From: Brasenia schreberi
Taxonomy: Eukaryota; Streptophyta; Magnoliopsida; Nymphaeales; Cabombaceae
DNA: 64,000 nt
Reading direction: 5' to 3'
Assembly: GCA_036023115.1 (NCBI GenBank)
Contig: JAYKKT010000080.1
Span: 9,437,501 to 9,501,500, forward strand
Below, in pieces: positions 61,301 through 64,000 of this stretch. A program made the position numbers and the translations under genes. The stretch's first letter is position 1; each line of letters begins with the position of its first letter. The notes beneath the pieces were generated by a model. The model saw nothing but the letters and a program-made list of their open reading frames with translations. It was not told where the DNA came from and did not search any database.

Positions 61301-64000
61301 ATGCAAGGGTGATCCCTTACATGGGCGGAGTTTAAAATAACCTTTAATATTTTGTCAAATTTCTGGTATGGCATGAACAACTTTTGAATTGATTGGTCGT
61401 GCACAATACACTTGGATGATTAATGTGGTTTTGTTTGTCAAAGACATCCTGTTCATCTTTTCTCTATGTAGTGTAAGGATTCTCGACAATTAAGTAGTCC
61501 TCCAGAGGACAGTAAGAGTTAATTTACTTTTAACCTTGCATCTATTTGCCATAGAAGCAATTCATTGCAGTATTTAGGAACACAATATTGAACGTGTTAT
61601 AACCTAATGCAGCTTGCAGTATTTAGAAACACAATATTGAACAGATATCCACATCAATTATACTTTAACCTAATTTATCTAGGCTTGTGTTTGGTGTGAT
61701 GTGTACTTTTAACACATACTACTTGAACTGGGGGAACACTCTAGACAAGGATTACTTGATTCCATGAATAATAGAGAAGGAAAATCACTTTGATGAACCA
61801 AGAATCACATACTTAAAGCCAAAACAATAGAAATTAGACATAAAGAAAGAAATTTGGGGTAGGAAGGGATTTCGTTCAAAGACATGGGAGATGTCCCTTA
61901 ATTTAAAGACTCAAACTAACTTATTGCAAAAAATGCCAAGTTCAGAAACCTAGCTATCTCTCTCGATGCAGTTTTCTTTTCTTGAATGATTCTAACATTC
62001 TTTCCAGCTTGAGCCTTCAAGACCATGTAATAATCAAAGGAACATCTGATTCCTTTTATATTTTCTAGCCACCATACATGCTCAAATTGCTTAGCAAGAT
62101 CTTTGGAACTCCTCTGCGGCTCTGAGAGCTTCCCTATGAAGTTGTCTTATAATTTTTATAGCTTCTCTATTTCTCTCTTCCCATGTACTTCCCTTCCATC
62201 CGTTGTTCTCTCTCTTTCTCTCTCTATTCTTAATTTTGCCACAGGAAATGATTTGTTGAAAATGTGAGTTTTTCTTAAGCTAATTTATCATGTAAGCAAG
62301 AAAGATATCCAGCAAACTCATTGAATCATCTTCACTGAAAAATATTTTCTCCTTAAGCTTTCCCTATCCATTCGTATTTTTTTGAAACACTTTCTCTATA
62401 ATTTGCAAATTAGTAGGCAAGTCAATGTTATTTTTTTTGAATCAGTCACCGAAGACACCTCAAGTAGTCCAAAGTTAGTCCTCAAGAGAAAATATTAATG
62501 TAATATGTAGATCCTTTATGTTATTCAAGGCATTTCCAATATTTATTTTGATGTGGCTAGTACTGTTATAGACAAGACTATTCTTGTAAAGATCTAGCAG
62601 TAGCAAGAGCAGAAGAACAGGAATTAGAAACTATGGAAGCACTCTACCCATGTTTTTGTTCTGAGCAAGAATTCAACCATCTTCAATCGAGACTTTGTTG
62701 GTTAGTTCAAAAAGCAAAAATACTTCCCTTGATTCTTCAAATATCTAAGAGCAAGCCTCCTATATATTGGAAGCAAGAAGGATATTCCGCCCTTCGCAGG
62801 AATTGGATTGCTTCATGAAGCATGCACTACAAAAGGGAATTTTTTTGTGTCGCTTTCAGATGTGCATGAAGGTTAGGCGTCTATGCTTGTTAAAGCAATT
62901 TCATCTTTTTCTTGAAGCGAGTTGCACTATTTATGCTCTAAACATGCTTCCAAATTTCCATGATTCTGGTTTATGTGAGCTGGTGATAACAATTCCATCA
63001 TGCACAAATTTTCCTCTCTGAAGCATGATTTCAAGGGCAATGGTTATGCGAGTTTGTAGTAGTAATTTTATGAAACTATATGGGCTTAGGCAACTATTGC
63101 AGAACACTATTTTTCTTGTACTTTTTCCCATCCATGTTCCACATTAACCTTACTTTTTTTTTGTGTAGTTCCATGGAATTGCCAAGTACCTTAATCAAGG
63201 TTGTAATTAGCGTATCGGTGCCAGGCACCAACACATGATAATTGTGCCATATCTTGTGCCGTATCATATGATATGGTATGATACGACATATTAAATATTG
63301 AATAATTTTGTAAAATTCTTTAAAAGTTCAAAAAATCCAAAAATAAGAAAAAATACAATTAAAAAAAAGAAGGTAACCAAGTGGTAGAGAATAAAAGCAT
63401 CTAAAAATGATATTTTTACAATCAATAAACTAATACCATCAGGCTACAAGAGTAAGAAAATTAAACTTAAAGTTAATAATATACCAACAAACTTATGAAA
63501 GTTTACAAAGTTAAGATTACAATTTATTACATAAAACAAATACAAAGTTGTAAACTACAACAGTTCAATTTTATTGTTTCATTCCACAAAATGTGAATCA
63601 TAATCAACAAATGCATCATAAGCATTATAATCAAGGTCACTGCCATCATTATCATTGCCACCTTCATCTCTCTCCTCTTCCTCCAAAATTGGGTAATCTA
63701 ATTCTTTGCCTTCTACATCATCATCTCCAATCTCTGCTTTTGCCTCTATTGCTCTCCAGTTTGCATCCTCTAAAATAGTAAGAGACTCTTCTTTTTCTTC
63801 GACTCAATCATTAAGAATATTAATATTTTCATAATTAAGTAGGTCATATGACACCTTCATTGCCTTTCTTGTATCTCTTTGCATTTGTCTATAAAAAAAC
63901 AAAAGAAAGAATACAATATGCTTAGAAGTTAAGAAAATATCATTACTTATGAGTTACAAGTATAATGAATAATAAACATATACACAAAAATATTTTTTTA
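58217..64000 (+). CDS. VPS35: VPS35 retromer subunit, first three exons (continues beyond window)
   Basis: Exons 58217-58309, 58391-58487 and 58582-58705 join in frame with GT-AG junctions to MQPDVSDDQDKWLAEGIAG, QQNAFHMHRALDSNNLRDAL, KYSAQMLSELRTSRLSPHKY, YELYMRAFDELRKLEIFF and VQHAGNILPRL. This is the N-terminus of plant VPS35, about 104 of roughly 790 residues. VPS35 is the alpha-solenoid backbone of retromer, which recycles vacuolar sorting receptors from endosomes. The conserved PRLYLL motif, which binds VPS26, is split by the third intron (after PR and two bases of the leucine codon). No fourth exon is found up to 64000, so intron 3 exceeds 5.2 kb and holds a LINE and an hAT element. 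Confidence 0.93.
58391..58487 (+). CDS. VPS35: VPS35 exon 2
   Basis: 97 bp, acceptor AACCTAG, donor CTCT|GTAATT. Carries the KYSAQMLSELRTS landmark. Confidence 0.93.
58582..58705 (+). CDS. VPS35: VPS35 exon 3
   Basis: 124 bp, acceptor TTTTGGAG, donor AGATT|GTGAGT. Carries MRAFDELRKLEIFFKEE and LYELVQHAGNILPRL. Confidence 0.93.
59388..61349 (-). mobile_element. Internally deleted RTE LINE in VPS35 intron 3, with 17-bp target-site duplication
   Basis: TAAAATAACCTTTAATA at 59388-59404 and 61333-61349 flanks a 1,928-bp element (59405-61332). The 3' tail and both conserved ends match the full LINE at 15021-18266. At 61273/61274 the sequence jumps from the region before reverse transcriptase (matching 16860) directly to the 5' end (matching about 18207). 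About 1.35 kb, including the whole endonuclease, is missing, while both termini are kept. Confidence 0.92.
59467..61306 (-). pseudogene. RTE reverse transcriptase ORF without endonuclease
   Basis: The longest frame (60717-59989, 242 codons) spans the polymerase: NYSNYRGIKLMSH, NQSGFMPGR, FIDLEKTYDRVP (residues 81-92), LHQGSTLSSYLF and catalytic FADD at residues 172-175. Separate frames hold the C-terminal part (59688-59467, LRWFGYIERRSKEEPIRRYE) and the lysine-rich spacer (61306-61115). The endonuclease is absent, so it could only move with help in trans. Confidence 0.85.
61350..63187. other. VPS35 intron 3 sequence, no clear elements
   Basis: Short open frames around 62630-63020 match no family. 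A 20-bp block (GCAGTATTTAGAAACACAAT, with one variant) repeats near 61573 and 61615. No VPS35 exon is recognised. Confidence 0.5.
63196..64000 (-). mobile_element. hAT transposon 3, partial (runs off right edge)
   Basis: The end CAAGGTTGTAATTAGCGTATCGG corresponds to the right end of hAT 2 (CAATGTTGTAAAAAGCGTATCGG in reverse complement). The minus strand of 63880-63590 reads like hAT 2's C-terminal tail: acidic residues, then DYNAYDAFVDYDSHF. This is the 3' end of a same-family element in opposite orientation. The possible 8-bp duplication ACCTTAAT (63188-63195) cannot be checked because the other end is outside. Confidence 0.85.
63580..63900 (-). pseudogene. hAT 3 transposase C-terminal tail
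   Basis: Acidic segment with YYENVDIL, ILEDANWRAIEAKAEIGDDD and ILEEEERDEGGNDN on the minus strand, more intact than in hAT 2. Ends at a stop near 63590 after DYDSHFVE. Confidence 0.65.

Overview
This is a stretch of flowering-plant nuclear DNA. The signs are spliced host genes with GT-AG introns, plant-type Ty1/copia and Ty3/gypsy elements with tRNA-iMet-like primer sites, plant RTE-type LINEs and hAT transposons. The species cannot be named from the sequence.

Only two host genes are convincing, and they are divergently transcribed. On the minus strand (45856 down to 27587) is a four-exon GT14 glycosyltransferase of the GlcAT14 type (Golgi beta-glucuronosyltransferase acting on arabinogalactan proteins). 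Its exons join to an intact 430-codon frame. Its third intron is 16.7 kb and is filled by two copia elements, two hAT elements, a solo LTR and two short LINE fragments. On the plus strand from 58217 the first three exons of VPS35 (retromer core subunit) are present. Its third intron holds an internally deleted RTE LINE and the start of a third hAT, and it runs out of the window.

The left third (1-21000) is a nested retrotransposon stack, read on the minus strand. A Tat/Ogre-like Ty3/gypsy element (1-11515, running out on the left) has a very long 5' LTR of about 7.1 kb containing tandem 14-bp and 110-bp repeats and a roughly 2-kb U3 unit present three times. It sits inside a copia element (11516-12898). 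That copia sits inside a second copia (12899 to about 21000), whose integrase is also split by a 3.2-kb RTE LINE.

From 21000 to 27586 lies mostly non-coding DNA with a LINE fragment, a foldback MITE-like element, TA/TG microsatellites and a few exon-like pieces I cannot identify. From 46000 to 58000, the region between the two divergent genes, there are decayed gypsy pieces in both orientations and repeated LTR-like blocks.

All element genes are broken by stops, frameshifts or insertions. The value of the window is the insertion history: target-site duplications, read by eye, define most of the insertions to the base. No new enzyme system was found. The most unusual items are the triplicated giant gypsy LTR, the 16.7-kb intron, the internally deleted RTE copy and a LINE insertion of only 43 bp with its own 19-bp target-site duplication.
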